From positions 2,976,001-3,040,000 of the forward strand of contig NZ_WKJQ01000001.1 of the NCBI RefSeq assembly GCF_009674625.1: a stretch of DNA of 64,000 nucleotides. The letters are read 5' to 3'. The DNA is from Haloferax marinum (lineage in GTDB: Archaea > Halobacteriota > Halobacteria > Halobacteriales > Haloferacaceae). Each line of letters starts with the position of its first letter. Within the stretch, counting starts at the first letter, position 1. The notes beneath the pieces are model-generated. The model did not search any database. It was not told the origin of the DNA and saw only the letters and a program-made list of their open reading frames with translations. The translations under genes were made by a program, and so were the position numbers. Positions 1 to 8,690 of this stretch are shown piece by piece.

Positions 1-246
1 CTCACGGTCGGAACCCGACCGGAGTACCGCGGGCACGGCATCGGAAGTCGGCTACTCGAAAAAGGAGTTAGCTGGGCACGCGAACACGGGTTCGAGAAAC
101 TGTACAACAGCGTCCCGGCGACGAACGAGACTGCCATCGGATTCCTCGAAGGCCACGGGTGGGAGACCGAAGCGGTCCGCGAGGACCACTACAAGATAGA
201 CGGCGAGTACGTCGACGAAGTGATGATGGCCGTCACGCTTCGATAG
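1..246 (+). CDS. GNAT family N-acetyltransferase, C-terminal fragment
   Basis: The open frame runs from the window edge to a TAG stop, giving 81 residues of a protein whose start lies outside. It carries the acetyl-CoA pyrophosphate-binding loop of GNAT enzymes (R-P-E-Y-R-G-H-G-I-G-S at residues 6-16) and the later N-E-T-A-I-G-F-L-E segment that packs against the cofactor. The substrate cannot be told from this part. It converges on the minus-strand genes that follow. Confidence 0.85.
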   Translation, partial: LTVGTRPEYRGHGIGSRLLEKGVSWAREHGFEKLYNSVPATNETAIGFLEGHGWETEAVREDHYKIDGEYVDEVMMAVTLR

Positions 247-254
247 CCTGCCCC

Positions 255-419
255 CTACGACCAGTTCTTTTCTGCACCGTCGAGCGGTTCAGCGACGACG
301 CCGTCCTGTTGGACGAGCGCACGCGCGTGTGACGTACAGACGTCTCTGTCGTCGTCCCACGGGATGTAGAGTCTGACCGCCGCGACGTTCTCGCAGTCCG
401 CCTCACTACACTCGGCCAT
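255..419 (-). CDS. 54-residue zinc-finger-like micro-protein
   Basis: An ATG-initiated frame reads MAECSEADCENVAAV and ends NWS-TAG. Two cysteine pairs are visible: C4-x4-C9 near the start and C28-x2-H31 further on, a plausible single zinc site. The acidic, cysteine-bearing make-up is typical of the many small zinc proteins of haloarchaea. It lies just downstream of tmcA (56 nt gap, same strand) and may be co-transcribed. A longer Arg/Ser-rich frame over the same bases is a shadow. Function unknown. Confidence 0.6.
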   Translation of the reverse strand: MAECSEADCENVAAVRLYIPWDDDRDVCTSHARALVQQDGVVAEPLDGAEKNWS

Positions 420-475
420 ACGCACACCTCGTCGCGCACGAGTATCGGTGTACCGCCGCCCGAGGTCGCCCTCGA

Positions 476-2905
476 CTACCGGTGTCGGTCACGTTCTTCG
501 AGAGCGCCTTCGGTTCCGTACTCGTCTACGAGCGGTTGGTAGGCGGCTCCGAGCGCGCGCATGCACTGCGCCGTCGAGTGGAATCCGAGTTCGTCGGCCA
601 CCGAAGACCACGGCCGTGTCTGTAACACCTTCCGGACGACGAGGCGTTCTTCGCGCTCTGAGAGCGACACACGGCCAGGGTCGGTGAGGTGAGCGAGTCC
701 GAGACGACGGAACGCACCGGGTGCGGTCGTATAGAGGCCCGGTCCATACGAGGCGCCGACGACGACGCGCCACTCGTAGTCGGACAGTGACGCCTCGAAG
801 TCGGTCTCGACTGCTGCGAGGGCAGCGCGCGCAACGTCCGGGTCGAGGTCAGACAGCGCGTCTCCGAGGACGTCACCGATACGCTGGACGAACCACTCGG
901 CGTGTCTGTCGTGGAGGGCACGTCCTTCAGACGACAGTGGATAGACCATGAGCGCGGAGTACTCACCGCTCGTGTCGTTTCGCGTCGTCGAGAGGTGGAC
1001 GGTTCCGTAGCCGTTCTCGCGCCAAAACGAGAGCAGTTCTGGTGTCGCGCCGAATCCGACACCGAGGTAGTCCGCCTCGTCTGCGAACTCGTCGCGAATC
1101 TTCGAGAGGAGGTGCGACCCGAGGCCCGACGACCGGACAGCGTGGTGGGTCGCGATGCGCATCACGCGATAGCTGACGGGAATCCCGGCCTCCTCGTCGC
1201 GGAGTTGACTCGTGAACACGTCGGGGAGCATGTTGCCGCGGATTCGCCCGCCGTCGTACATGTGGCGGCGCGTCTCCGCGTCGAGGTTCCCCTCACGCGC
1301 CAGCAAGGCGACGGAGACGATTCGACCGTCGAAGGTGAGCGCTCGGAGCGTCAGATTCGGTGCGTCGAGGAGACGCGCCAAGTCGTCGGGTTCGGTTCGG
1401 TAGTGTGCGAGGACGAGCAGGCCGAACGCCTCCCGAAGCAGGTGTTCGTCTGCGAGCAAGTCGTCTGGTGTGTGGGTTCGGTACGCGACGTTCTCCGGCG
1501 TGGCGTCCGCAATCAACTGGGCGACAGGTGGGCGCGCATCGAGTAACAGGGCTCTGAACGTCCACGACTCGACTGGGTCGCCGGCGGCGTACCGAATCGG
1601 GTCGTCGAGACGAACGTCGGTCACGTCGTGCGACGATTCGTCGAGTCTGTCGCGGAATCTGACGGCGAACCCGCGTCCCGCGCCTTCGTACCCGCGGACG
1701 GTGGTACAGAACGCGACGGATGGCGCGTCGAGAAACGACGTGAGCAGTCGAACCGGAAGCGCGGCGGCCTCGTCGACGATGAGTACGTCAGCGATGGATA
1801 TCGCAGAATCGGCCTCTGTTGGAGGAACGTAGCGGACCTGTCCACCTCGCGACGAGCGCAGGATGTAGTCGTCTGCACTCCCCGACTCGAGGCGGTCGAG
1901 TTCCGTGAGGAGTCGCTCCGCGCGGACGAACACTTCGGCGGCGTTGCGGCGGCCGGGTGCGGTGACGACGACGTCCCGTCCCTCAGCGGCGAGGCTTCCA
2001 GCGGCGATGCCGGCAGCACTGGATTTCCCTCGCCCCCGGTCCGCCTCCACGACGACGGCGTTCCCCGGTTCTGCGAGTGTTTCGAGCGCACCGAGTGTGT
2101 CCGACTGGTCGGTCGTAAGACAGTCTTCGTACGCGCGACGCGGGAATCGTCGGTCACGCGGGACGGTCGGCAGCGACGTGTCGAACGAGATTCCCTGTCT
2201 GTACGCGCCGGTGCGTTCGACGGTTTCGGTGTCGAGGTTCACGAGCGCGATACCGGGATGGTCCCGAACTGTCGAGACGAGTCTGCCACGGAATCGACCG
2301 GTCACGTCAGCGGTGGTAAACGGTGGGACAGCGAGTCGTTCGTCGAACGAGTCACGACGAGTCACCCACTCGTCGAGCGGTGGGGTGAGGAGGACCAAGA
2401 GCCCACCACCGTCGACAGTTCCGGCGACGCGGCCGAGCGTGTTCGCCGAGAAGTCGTCGTGGGCGTCGAGGACGACGACCGTCTGTGTGGTTCCGAGGAG
2501 TTGCGACGCCTGCCGTGGTTCGACGCGGTGGAAGCGGAATCCTTCGCGTGTCGTGACGAACGTCACCTCGTCGTCGGGAACGTCGGCACCCCGAACGACG
2601 TCGAAGGCGGCGTCGATGCCGGCATCGCGGTCACCGGCGAAGACGAGCAGGCGACGCTGGTTCGTGGCCATCGCCTCGTCGCGTCGGGCGGCAGCGAGCG
2701 CCGGGACGTCGAGTGAGTCGGCAGTGTCGTCGTCGGACGTGCCGGCAGTGTCGTCGTCGGACGTGCCGGCAGTGTCGTCGTCGGACGTGCCGGCAGTGTC
2801 GTCGTCGGACGTGCCGGCAGTGTCGTCGTTAGACGTGTTGGCGGTGTCGTCGTCGGGCGTACCGGCGGTCTCCTCGTCGGGCGTGCTGTCGCCGGAACTG
2901 GTCAT
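476..2905 (-). CDS. tmcA: tRNA(Met) cytidine acetyltransferase TmcA
   Basis: An 809-residue protein of the TmcA/Nat10 family, which forms N4-acetylcytidine in RNA using ATP and acetyl-CoA. Domains in order: an acidic repetitive N-terminal tail (about the first 60 residues), a DUF1726-like domain (N-Q-R-R-L-L-V-F-A-G-D), a helicase-like ATPase with Walker A D-R-G-R-G-K-S-S and Walker B L-I-V-D-E-A-A-A-L-P, and a GNAT domain (A-V-R-S-S-G-L-G-S-H-L-L). The ATG at 2905 was chosen because the frame upstream to 3133 crosses the region holding the rpl7ae promoter and looks non-coding. The core family lacks the tail, so a still later start is possible. Confidence 0.92.
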   Translation of the reverse strand: MTSSGDSTPDEETAGTPDDDTANTSNDDTAGTSDDDTAGTSDDDTAGTSDDDTAGTSDDDTADSLDVPALAAARRDEAMATNQRRLLVFAGDRDAGIDAAFDVVRGADVPDDEVTFVTTREGFRFHRVEPRQASQLLGTTQTVVVLDAHDDFSANTLGRVAGTVDGGGLLVLLTPPLDEWVTRRDSFDERLAVPPFTTADVTGRFRGRLVSTVRDHPGIALVNLDTETVERTGAYRQGISFDTSLPTVPRDRRFPRRAYEDCLTTDQSDTLGALETLAEPGNAVVVEADRGRGKSSAAGIAAGSLAAEGRDVVVTAPGRRNAAEVFVRAERLLTELDRLESGSADDYILRSSRGGQVRYVPPTEADSAISIADVLIVDEAAALPVRLLTSFLDAPSVAFCTTVRGYEGAGRGFAVRFRDRLDESSHDVTDVRLDDPIRYAAGDPVESWTFRALLLDARPPVAQLIADATPENVAYRTHTPDDLLADEHLLREAFGLLVLAHYRTEPDDLARLLDAPNLTLRALTFDGRIVSVALLAREGNLDAETRRHMYDGGRIRGNMLPDVFTSQLRDEEAGIPVSYRVMRIATHHAVRSSGLGSHLLSKIRDEFADEADYLGVGFGATPELLSFWRENGYGTVHLSTTRNDTSGEYSALMVYPLSSEGRALHDRHAEWFVQRIGDVLGDALSDLDPDVARAALAAVETDFEASLSDYEWRVVVGASYGPGLYTTAPGAFRRLGLAHLTDPGRVSLSEREERLVVRKVLQTRPWSSVADELGFHSTAQCMRALGAAYQPLVDEYGTEGALEERDRHR
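2724..2891. repeat. 24-nt tandem repeat inside tmcA, seven units
   Basis: Four identical 24-nt units (2724-2819) are followed by three diverged ones. In the tmcA frame each unit encodes one octapeptide of the type A-G-T-S-D-D-D-T. Because 24 is a multiple of three, gain or loss of units keeps the frame. The result is an acidic, probably disordered N-terminal tail. Confidence 0.9.
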
Positions 2906-3046
2906 ACCCTCCGTTTCCCGGCGAGCGTATTCACGTTCTTCGGTCGATTCGTTCTGTCGGAAAGGTGAGGTCAAACCGACAGTTTCGTCGGAGCGAATGT
3001 GCCGATTCCTGAGGCGTGCGGACGCGTCGCACGCCGATTCGATTTT

Positions 3047-3062
3047 GAAAGCGCTTTTATGG
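3047..3062 (+). promoter_or_regulatory. Probable TATA/BRE promoter of rpl7ae operon
   Basis: The stretch GAAAGCGCTTTTATGG has a purine-rich BRE-like part followed by a T/A box at 3055-3062. It is the only good TATA match in the 300 bp between tmcA and rpl7ae. Transcription would start near 3085, leaving an untranslated leader of about 120 nt, long for a haloarchaeon. Confidence 0.5.
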
Positions 3063-3084
3063 GGTCCGGAGCAAGGAATGGTTA

Positions 3085-3204
3085 CAGCCTGTCCGGGGTT
3101 GATGAACCTCCTCGCCGTAGGGAATATGCCCACCCATCGCGACCGACCGACGGGTGACGCCGGCGAGGGAGTCGAGCCCGCGAGCAGGATTTAGGTGAAC
3201 AACA
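3085..3204 (+). promoter_or_regulatory. Structured 5' leader of rpl7ae with Shine-Dalgarno
   Basis: The leader holds a 6-bp hairpin with a GATG loop (3095-3110, one G-U pair) and an alternative long-range stem, CCTCGCCG (3110-3117) with CGGCGAGG (3161-3168). AGGTGA at 3193-3198 stands 6 nt before the ATG and is a good Shine-Dalgarno site. L7Ae is known in other archaea to repress its own mRNA through a kink-turn in the leader. A C-box-like TTGATGA occurs at 3099-3105, but I see no clear partner D box, so autoregulation is an inference. Confidence 0.4.
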
Positions 3205-3567
3205 ATGGCAGTCTACGTAGATTTCGACGTACCGGCCGACCTCGCTGACAGCGCCGTCGAGGCGCTCGAGGTCGCCCGAGATACTGGTATCGTGAAGAAA
3301 GGAACCAACGAAACGACCAAGTCCATCGAGCGTGGCAACGCCCAGCTCGTCCTGATCGCGGAGGACGTCTCCCCCGAGGAGATCGTCATGCACCTCCCCG
3401 AACTCGCAGACGAGAAGGGTATCCCGTTCATCTTCGTCGAGACGCAGGACGATATCGGCCACGCCGCCGGCCTCGAAGTCGGCAGTGCCGCCGCCGCTAT
3501 CGTCGACGCTGGCGAAGCGTCCGACGATGTCGAGGACATCGCGACTAAGGTCGAGGACCTTCGATAA
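3205..3567 (+). CDS. rpl7ae: 50S ribosomal protein L7Ae
   Basis: A 120-residue protein of full family length. It contains the L7Ae/L30e signature ([17 protein letters not shown] and I-A-E-D-V-S-P-E) that recognises kink-turns in 23S rRNA and is also shared by C/D and H/ACA guide RNPs and archaeal RNase P. It is first in the rpl7ae-rps28e-rpl24e-ndk operon; rps28e starts 6 nt after its stop. An AGGTGA ribosome site precedes the start. Confidence 0.97.
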   Translation: MAVYVDFDVPADLADSAVEALEVARDTGIVKKGTNETTKSIERGNAQLVLIAEDVSPEEIVMHLPELADEKGIPFIFVETQDDIGHAAGLEVGSAAAAIVDAGEASDDVEDIATKVEDLR

Positions 3568-3573
3568 CCGACC

Positions 3574-3798
3574 ATGAGCGCGGACGAACAAGCCAGCGAC
3601 TCGACGCCTGCGGAAGTCATCGAAGTCGTTGGAAAGACTGGGATGCACGGCGAGGCCATGCAGGTCAAATGCCGCATCCGTGAAGGCTCCAACAAGGGCC
3701 GTATCATCACGCGAAACGTGCTGGGTCCTGTCCGCGAGGGCGACATCCTTCAGCTCCGCGAGACCCAGCGTGACGCCGACTCCATCGGAGGGCAATAA
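3574..3798 (+). CDS. rps28e: 30S ribosomal protein S28e
   Basis: A 74-residue protein matching S28e: the [12 protein letters not shown] start of the OB-like fold and the conserved C-terminal [14 protein letters not shown]. It binds near the mRNA exit channel of the small subunit. It is tightly packed in the operon, with 6 nt to rpl7ae and 2 nt to rpl24e. Confidence 0.96.
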   Translation: MSADEQASDSTPAEVIEVVGKTGMHGEAMQVKCRIREGSNKGRIITRNVLGPVREGDILQLRETQRDADSIGGQ

Positions 3799-3800
3799 CA

Positions 3801-4004
3801 ATGGTCGAGAAGCGAACGTGTGACTACAGTGGCGAAGAGATCGAGCCCGGAACGGGCACGATGTACGTCAAGGTCGACGGGACCATCCTCCACTTCAAGA
3901 ACTCGAAGGCCGAGAAGAACTACTTCCTCGGTCGCGAGGCACGTGACCTCGAGTGGACGGAAGCCGGTCGACGCGCACGCGGTCGTTCGGAGGACGACAA
4001 CTGA
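3801..4004 (+). CDS. rpl24e: 50S ribosomal protein L24e
   Basis: A 67-residue protein with the L24e fold: an N-terminal C7[12 protein letters not shown] segment, then [10 protein letters not shown]. Many archaeal L24e proteins bind zinc with four cysteines. Only one cysteine is present here, so this version cannot form that zinc site, as in some other L24e proteins. Its TGA stop overlaps the ndk ATG by one base. Confidence 0.95.
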   Translation: MVEKRTCDYSGEEIEPGTGTMYVKVDGTILHFKNSKAEKNYFLGREARDLEWTEAGRRARGRSEDDN

Positions 4005-4468
4005 TGTCCGACACCGAGCGCACTTTCGTGATGGTCAAGCCCGACGGCGTCCAGCGCGGCCTCATCGGAGACATCGTCTCCCGATTCGAAGACCGCGGTC
4101 TGAAGATGGTCGGCGGCAAGTTCATGCAGATTTCGGAAGAACTCGCCCACGACCACTACGGTGAGCACGAGGGCAAGCCCTTCTTCGAGGGTCTCGTCGA
4201 CTTCATCACGTCCGGTCCCGTCTTCGCGATGGTCTGGGAAGGACAGGACGCGACGCGTCAGGTCCGCCGCATGATGGGCGAGACCGACCCCGCAGAGTCC
4301 GCACCCGGCACCATCCGTGGTGACTACGGTCTCGACCTCGGTCGGAACGTCATCCACGGCTCCGACAACGAGGACGAGGGCGCAAACGAGCGCGAAATCG
4401 ACCTGTTCTTCGACGACGACGAACTGGTCGACTACGAGCGCATCGACGAGACCTGGCTCTACGAGTAA
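4004..4468 (+). CDS. ndk: Nucleoside diphosphate kinase
   Basis: A 154-residue enzyme that moves phosphate between nucleoside tri- and diphosphates through a phosphohistidine. Visible motifs are F-V-M-V-K-P-D-G-V near the start and N-V-I-H118-G-S-D holding the catalytic histidine. The start overlaps the rpl24e stop (ATGA arrangement), which rules out the upstream in-frame extension. The acidic D/E-rich loop after the active site is halophilic in character. It ends the operon; the next 220 bp have T-rich runs but no gene. Confidence 0.97.
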   Translation: MSDTERTFVMVKPDGVQRGLIGDIVSRFEDRGLKMVGGKFMQISEELAHDHYGEHEGKPFFEGLVDFITSGPVFAMVWEGQDATRQVRRMMGETDPAESAPGTIRGDYGLDLGRNVIHGSDNEDEGANEREIDLFFDDDELVDYERIDETWLYE

Positions 4469-4689
4469 GTCTCGTCTCGATTTTCCACTTTCTCGCTCGA
4501 GAGGAGCGACGGCCACGTCGCCCACTCTCGTCCGCGCTCACTTCGAGACGACCCTCGGGTCGGCGTCTCGGGGTGAGTCGTGGTACCATCGACCTCTCAG
4601 ACGCGGGACGAGCAGACACCGTCTACAGGTCCTGACCGTCAGGGTTGACGCAAAAAACCGCTTTGCCTGCCGGTAGCGAACCGTAGGGT

Positions 4690-5244
4690 ATGGTAAGCGT
4701 GGAACTCGTCTTATTGACGCTGCTCGTGTTCTTCGTGATGGCCGCGGTGGTGATGCTCGGGGTGACGGCAGTCGCCGCGTGGGTGACCGCCCGACTCGCA
4801 ACGAACGCGTTGGCTCTGGTTCGACCGGTCGTACTCGGTCCAACCGACATCCGTGACGTCGAACTCCGAGTCGCTGGACTACGGGCACTCGACCACGTCG
4901 ACGCCGGCGTCGTCACTGCTGTCGTTCCGGAGCGGAGACGAGGGCGACGCGGGCTCGACCGCCTCTCGTTGACCGACGGCGTGCGATTCGACCTCGCGCT
5001 CGCGACCCCCGACGACAGAACCGCACGACTCTGGGTGCCGTTCCCGAACCAACTGACCGGTGACTCACGACTCGAACGAGTCGCCGCCGCGTGTGGCGTC
5101 TTCCCCGACGAAATCTCGGATGCGGTGGGGACCGAACTACCACTCGTCCGGGGGGCAGACGGGCGATGGCGAGTCGCAGAGACGCGACCCCGTGACTATC
5201 ACACCGAATTCGGCGATCGAGCGACCGAAACCGAGTGGGCCTGA
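4690..5244 (+). CDS. Hypothetical membrane-anchored protein
   Basis: A 184-residue protein that I do not assign to a named family. Residues 4-35 form one long or two short hydrophobic helices (L-V-L-L-T-L-L-V-F-F-V-M-A-A-V-V-M-L), followed by a soluble domain of about 150 residues rich in Arg and Asp and without cysteines. This suggests one N-terminal anchor and a cytoplasmic domain. It stands alone on the plus strand between ndk and a convergent cupredoxin gene. Confidence 0.6.
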   Translation: MVSVELVLLTLLVFFVMAAVVMLGVTAVAAWVTARLATNALALVRPVVLGPTDIRDVELRVAGLRALDHVDAGVVTAVVPERRRGRRGLDRLSLTDGVRFDLALATPDDRTARLWVPFPNQLTGDSRLERVAAACGVFPDEISDAVGTELPLVRGADGRWRVAETRPRDYHTEFGDRATETEWA

Positions 5245-5326
5245 CAGCGGCCAATGAGTGTGCTTCTACCGACACGGCCGACGGGACGACACACAAAAAG
5301 AACGGACGTACTGAACGCGAGTGATT

Positions 5327-6406
5327 TCAGTCCCCTCCTCTGTACTCTTCGACGACAGTCTCCCACGAGACGCTTCCCTCGTCGACGATGTTTTCGGGAG
5401 TGAGTGCTTCCGAGTCCAGGACTGCTGCTGAACTTGGGAGGTTCGGGTCGAGTCCCTGGAGGAATAACGGAAAGATGTTCGTCTCTTCCGGAGGCCGTCC
5501 GGTCTCTTCTATCGAGAGTTCGGGGACGTCACCGTCGGTCACGACCACGCGCGACACCATCCCGAATATCTGGTGTGGGGGACAGTAGAAGTCGTACACA
5601 CCGGGCGTCTCGAACTTGTAGAGCCAGTAGCCACCGACGGGCACGAGTGGCGACGAAATCGGTCCGACGCCGTCCGGGACACGGTTCTGCCGGCCGTGTC
5701 GCTCGTGGTACGCCGAAACACCGTGGTCTGGTGTCTCCGCACTGTAGAGGACCACGTCCCCCGGTGCGACTGTGAGACCAGCAGGCTCGTAGTGGAACGC
5801 CGTCGTTTCGGCGAGGAGTTGCGCGATTTCCAGGATGGTCAGCGTCAGAGTTTGCTCTTCATCCGACGTCTCTTCTGTCTCTTCTGACTCCTCTGTCTCT
5901 TCTGACTCCTCTGTCTCTTCTGTCTCCCCAGACGGGAGTGTCACTGTCACCTCGAAATCAGGGTTGGTCAGTTCCGAGGCGTCGACGACACCGTCTGCGA
6001 CGGCGGCGTTGATTTCGTCTATCTCCGTTTGGGTGAGTACACCCGGTGCCGTGAACGCGAACAGTTCTTCCGGCAGGTCGATGTGGAGTTCGACTTCGTG
6101 TGACGGACGAACAGATAGTTCGAACGCCTCGAAGCAGTCTTCATCCGCCTCTCCCCCACACGGATTGAGTTCCGCCGAGGCGTACCCGAATATCGGGTCT
6201 AAGTCCTCGGGTTCCGGTCCACCACTGTTTCCGTTCTCTGTCGGTGTCTCTCCTTCGTCGTCTTCGTCACTCTGTGCGACGGCAGTTCCTGCACCCATTC
6301 CAAAGAGGACCGCCGACGCCCCTGCCGCACGGAGAAGGTTCCGTCTGGCTATCGGGAACCACACTTGTTCATCGCCCGATTCAGCTGTCGCTGGTGTGTT
6401 TGTCAC
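5327..6406 (-). CDS. Secreted cupredoxin (plastocyanin-like blue copper protein)
   Basis: A 359-residue protein with a GTG start preceded by a GGTGGTGA ribosome site. A Tat-type signal with twin arginine (A-R-R-N-L-L-R-A-A-G) ends at about residue 45 (A-V-A-Q). The C-terminal half is a cupredoxin domain with the expected copper ligands: His in D-H-G-V-S-A-Y-H, then Cys and His in D-F-Y-C-P-P-H and Met in F-G-M-V. A Glu/Thr-rich low-complexity linker precedes the domain. Likely a membrane-surface electron carrier, or copper-binding; the partner is not visible. Confidence 0.8.
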   Translation of the reverse strand: MTNTPATAESGDEQVWFPIARRNLLRAAGASAVLFGMGAGTAVAQSDEDDEGETPTENGNSGGPEPEDLDPIFGYASAELNPCGGEADEDCFEAFELSVRPSHEVELHIDLPEELFAFTAPGVLTQTEIDEINAAVADGVVDASELTNPDFEVTVTLPSGETEETEESEETEESEETEETSDEEQTLTLTILEIAQLLAETTAFHYEPAGLTVAPGDVVLYSAETPDHGVSAYHERHGRQNRVPDGVGPISSPLVPVGGYWLYKFETPGVYDFYCPPHQIFGMVSRVVVTDGDVPELSIEETGRPPEETNIFPLFLQGLDPNLPSSAAVLDSEALTPENIVDEGSVSWETVVEEYRGGD

Positions 6407-6584
6407 ATTTCACCACCAGTAGAAATGACAACGTAATCAGGCATAAACTAGCGTAAAGTTCAAAGGAGTTGATTATCTCGTAGCGTTGAAAGGCGGGGAG
6501 CGCTGGTGGTCCGGATTGGGAGAATAGCTACCGATTCGACTCGTCCGAAGCGAAAGAAGAAGACTGGGTCGGCGAAGTGAGTGT

Positions 6585-7658
6585 TCAGTCGGCCGACTGG
6601 ACCGGTGCGTCGAGGTCGATTTCGCCGGCGTCGAGTTCTGCTTCGACTTCGCGGGCGGCTTTGACCATGTTCTCCATCTTCTGGTAGGCCACCTTACGCG
6701 GCAGGAGTTTCACACCGCAGTCGGGCGAGATGGTGAGTTTCTCCGGCGGGACGACCTTCAGACCCTGCAAGATGTTCTCTTTGATCTCTTCGACAGACTC
6801 GACTTCCGCGTCGTGAACGTCGACGACGCCGAGGGCGAGGTCAGGTTCGAACTCGGGTTCGGTGAAGACGTCTATCTGGTCGTAGCCACCGTTGCACAGT
6901 TCCACGTCGAACTCGTCGATGGGGTAGTCGTTGAGTTCGGGGTAGATGCGCGAGTAGTCGCCGTAACAGACGTGGAGGCCGATGCGGACTTCGTCCGGGA
7001 CGCCCGAGACGATGCGTTCGAGACACTCGCCGACGATAGCGTGGTCGTCGGGCGTCGTCGCCAGTGCGGGTTCGTCGATTTGGATGTACGTCGCGCCAGC
7101 CTCGACGAGTTGCTCTATCTCCTCGTTGACCAGGTCTGCGAGCGCGTAGGCGAGTTCTGCTTCGCTCTCGTAATGTTCGTTGAACGACCAACTGGCGAGG
7201 GTGTACGGACCCGTGATTGGGACCTTGACCGGTTTCGAGGCCACGTCGCGGGTGAACTCGAACTCGTCGACGAGCCACGGTTCGTCGTACTCGACCTCAC
7301 CGACGACAGAGGGTTTATCGAAGTAGTTGTGGCCCCACACCTTCACCGGGCCATTGAACTCGTAGCCAGGGATGCGGTGGGCGAAGTACTCGACCATCTC
7401 TTCGCGGCGCATCTCGCCGTCGACGACGGTGTCGAGACCGGAGCGCTCGTGTTCGTTCGTGATGACGCGACAGGCGTCGTCGTGGGCTTCGTGGAGGTGT
7501 TCTTCGGTGAACTTGGAGTCGGGGTCTTCTGCGAGGTCGTTGGCGCGGTTCAGCCACTTCGGTTTCGGGTACGACCCGACGACGGTCGTGAGCAGGAAGT
7601 GCTCGTTGTCGTGGTTCTCGGGGCGGAACTGCTCGCGGTTTTCGGCGTCACGGCTCAT
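6585..7658 (-). CDS. MetE-type methionine synthase, catalytic zinc subunit
   Basis: A 357-residue protein equal to the C-terminal catalytic half of cobalamin-independent methionine synthase, which methylates homocysteine. The zinc ligands are visible: H229 and C231 in G-L-H-V-C-Y-G, and C314 in S-P-D-C-G-V-K, with acidic Y-I-Q-I-D-E-P at 191-197. It overlaps the upstream partner gene by 4 nt (ATGA), so the two are co-translated. Archaeal core MetE enzymes may use a corrinoid protein or folate as methyl donor; the sequence does not settle which. Confidence 0.88.
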   Translation of the reverse strand: MSRDAENREQFRPENHDNEHFLLTTVVGSYPKPKWLNRANDLAEDPDSKFTEEHLHEAHDDACRVITNEHERSGLDTVVDGEMRREEMVEYFAHRIPGYEFNGPVKVWGHNYFDKPSVVGEVEYDEPWLVDEFEFTRDVASKPVKVPITGPYTLASWSFNEHYESEAELAYALADLVNEEIEQLVEAGATYIQIDEPALATTPDDHAIVGECLERIVSGVPDEVRIGLHVCYGDYSRIYPELNDYPIDEFDVELCNGGYDQIDVFTEPEFEPDLALGVVDVHDAEVESVEEIKENILQGLKVVPPEKLTISPDCGVKLLPRKVAYQKMENMVKAAREVEAELDAGEIDLDAPVQSAD

Positions 7659-8665
7659 GCTTCTACCTCCAGTTCGTCTTCGGTCGCAGCAGCGAGAGCG
7701 CTGAGTTTCTCCGTCGCGCGGTTCTCCGGCAGGTAGAACAGTTCGGTGTTAGAAGTCACGTACGCGGTGTCGAACGTCTTGTTCTGGACGCGGTCGAGCG
7801 TCCACTCGACGCGCTCGCGGACCGTCGCGGGGTCTTCGACCAGCGTGTTCTGGCCGTCGACGAGGCCGAGCGCGATGTCGTCTTTCGTGCCGTACTCGTT
7901 GATGTTGTAGAACGTCTGGTCACGGTCACCGGCGACGAAGTCGAAGCCGATACCGTCGACGTCGGCGTCCATCAGGTGGGCGTAGACCTTCTCTTCGAGC
8001 GCGCCCCAGTAGGTGTGGACGACGACGTTGGCGTCGGTGGCGTCGGCCACGGCGGAGATTGCTTCGGGTAGCTGTGCGTCGATATCCTCACCTGGTGGGG
8101 ATTCGATGAGCGATGGTTCGAGGAGGAACAGCGTCTCGTGGTCCGGGAAGGCGTCGACTTCGCCGGCGAGGAACTCGGAGACTGCGTCGAGGAACTCTGC
8201 CTCGTCGCCGTAGTATTCGTCGGTCGAGAGGTCGGCGAGCGAGTACGGACCAGGGAGAACGGCCTGCAGCGAGTCGTCGTCACCGAGGAGGTCGGCGGTG
8301 GCGTCGAGTTCGGCCGCGACGTCGCCGGAGAAGGTGAGTTCGCCGCGGACCTGCGGGTCACGGTAGAAGTTGTTGTTGTCGTAGTAGCGGACGATACCGC
8401 CGGTCTCGACGTTCTCGTGGACCGTCAGCGGGTGCGCGAGCATGTCGTCCCAGCGGAGTTGGCCTTCGACGACGCGGTCGAGTCCCGCGTCGACCTGTTC
8501 GGAGACGACTTCTTCGCGGGCGCGCTCGTACGCGCTCACGATGTCCGGGCCTTCGTTGCCGGAGATAAGGTCGTGTTTCTGGTGCCCCTTGAGGTCGGAG
8601 AGGGTCTGCTTCGCCCAATCCGGGAGGGGATACAGTCCCGGTGTTGTCGAGACGAGTTCAGTCAT
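7655..8665 (-). CDS. MetE-like partner subunit lacking zinc ligands
   Basis: A 336-residue protein of the same TIM-barrel family as the next gene, resembling the N-terminal half of two-domain MetE. The positions of the catalytic zinc ligands are changed: V-V-V-H-T-Y-W-G replaces H-V-C-Y-G, and S-N-T-E-L-F-Y-L-P replaces S-P-D-C-G. It is thus unlikely to be catalytic alone and more likely binds methyl donor or supports its partner. A GTG three bases upstream of the chosen ATG is an equally possible start; the promoter fits a leaderless transcript beginning there. Confidence 0.82.
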   Translation of the reverse strand: MTELVSTTPGLYPLPDWAKQTLSDLKGHQKHDLISGNEGPDIVSAYERAREEVVSEQVDAGLDRVVEGQLRWDDMLAHPLTVHENVETGGIVRYYDNNNFYRDPQVRGELTFSGDVAAELDATADLLGDDDSLQAVLPGPYSLADLSTDEYYGDEAEFLDAVSEFLAGEVDAFPDHETLFLLEPSLIESPPGEDIDAQLPEAISAVADATDANVVVHTYWGALEEKVYAHLMDADVDGIGFDFVAGDRDQTFYNINEYGTKDDIALGLVDGQNTLVEDPATVRERVEWTLDRVQNKTFDTAYVTSNTELFYLPENRATEKLSALAAATEDELEVEA

Positions 8666-8690
8666 CACTCGCCGCTAAGAAATGACGGGG

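Noticed and set aside
2906..3133. In-frame extension of tmcA to 3133
   Set aside because: The extra 76 residues are not acidic and cover the rpl7ae promoter and leader; the family core lies far downstream.
3099..3200. Kink-turn in the rpl7ae leader
   Set aside because: TTGATGA resembles a C box, but no matching D box or tandem GA pairing was found; kept only as a hypothesis under the leader finding.
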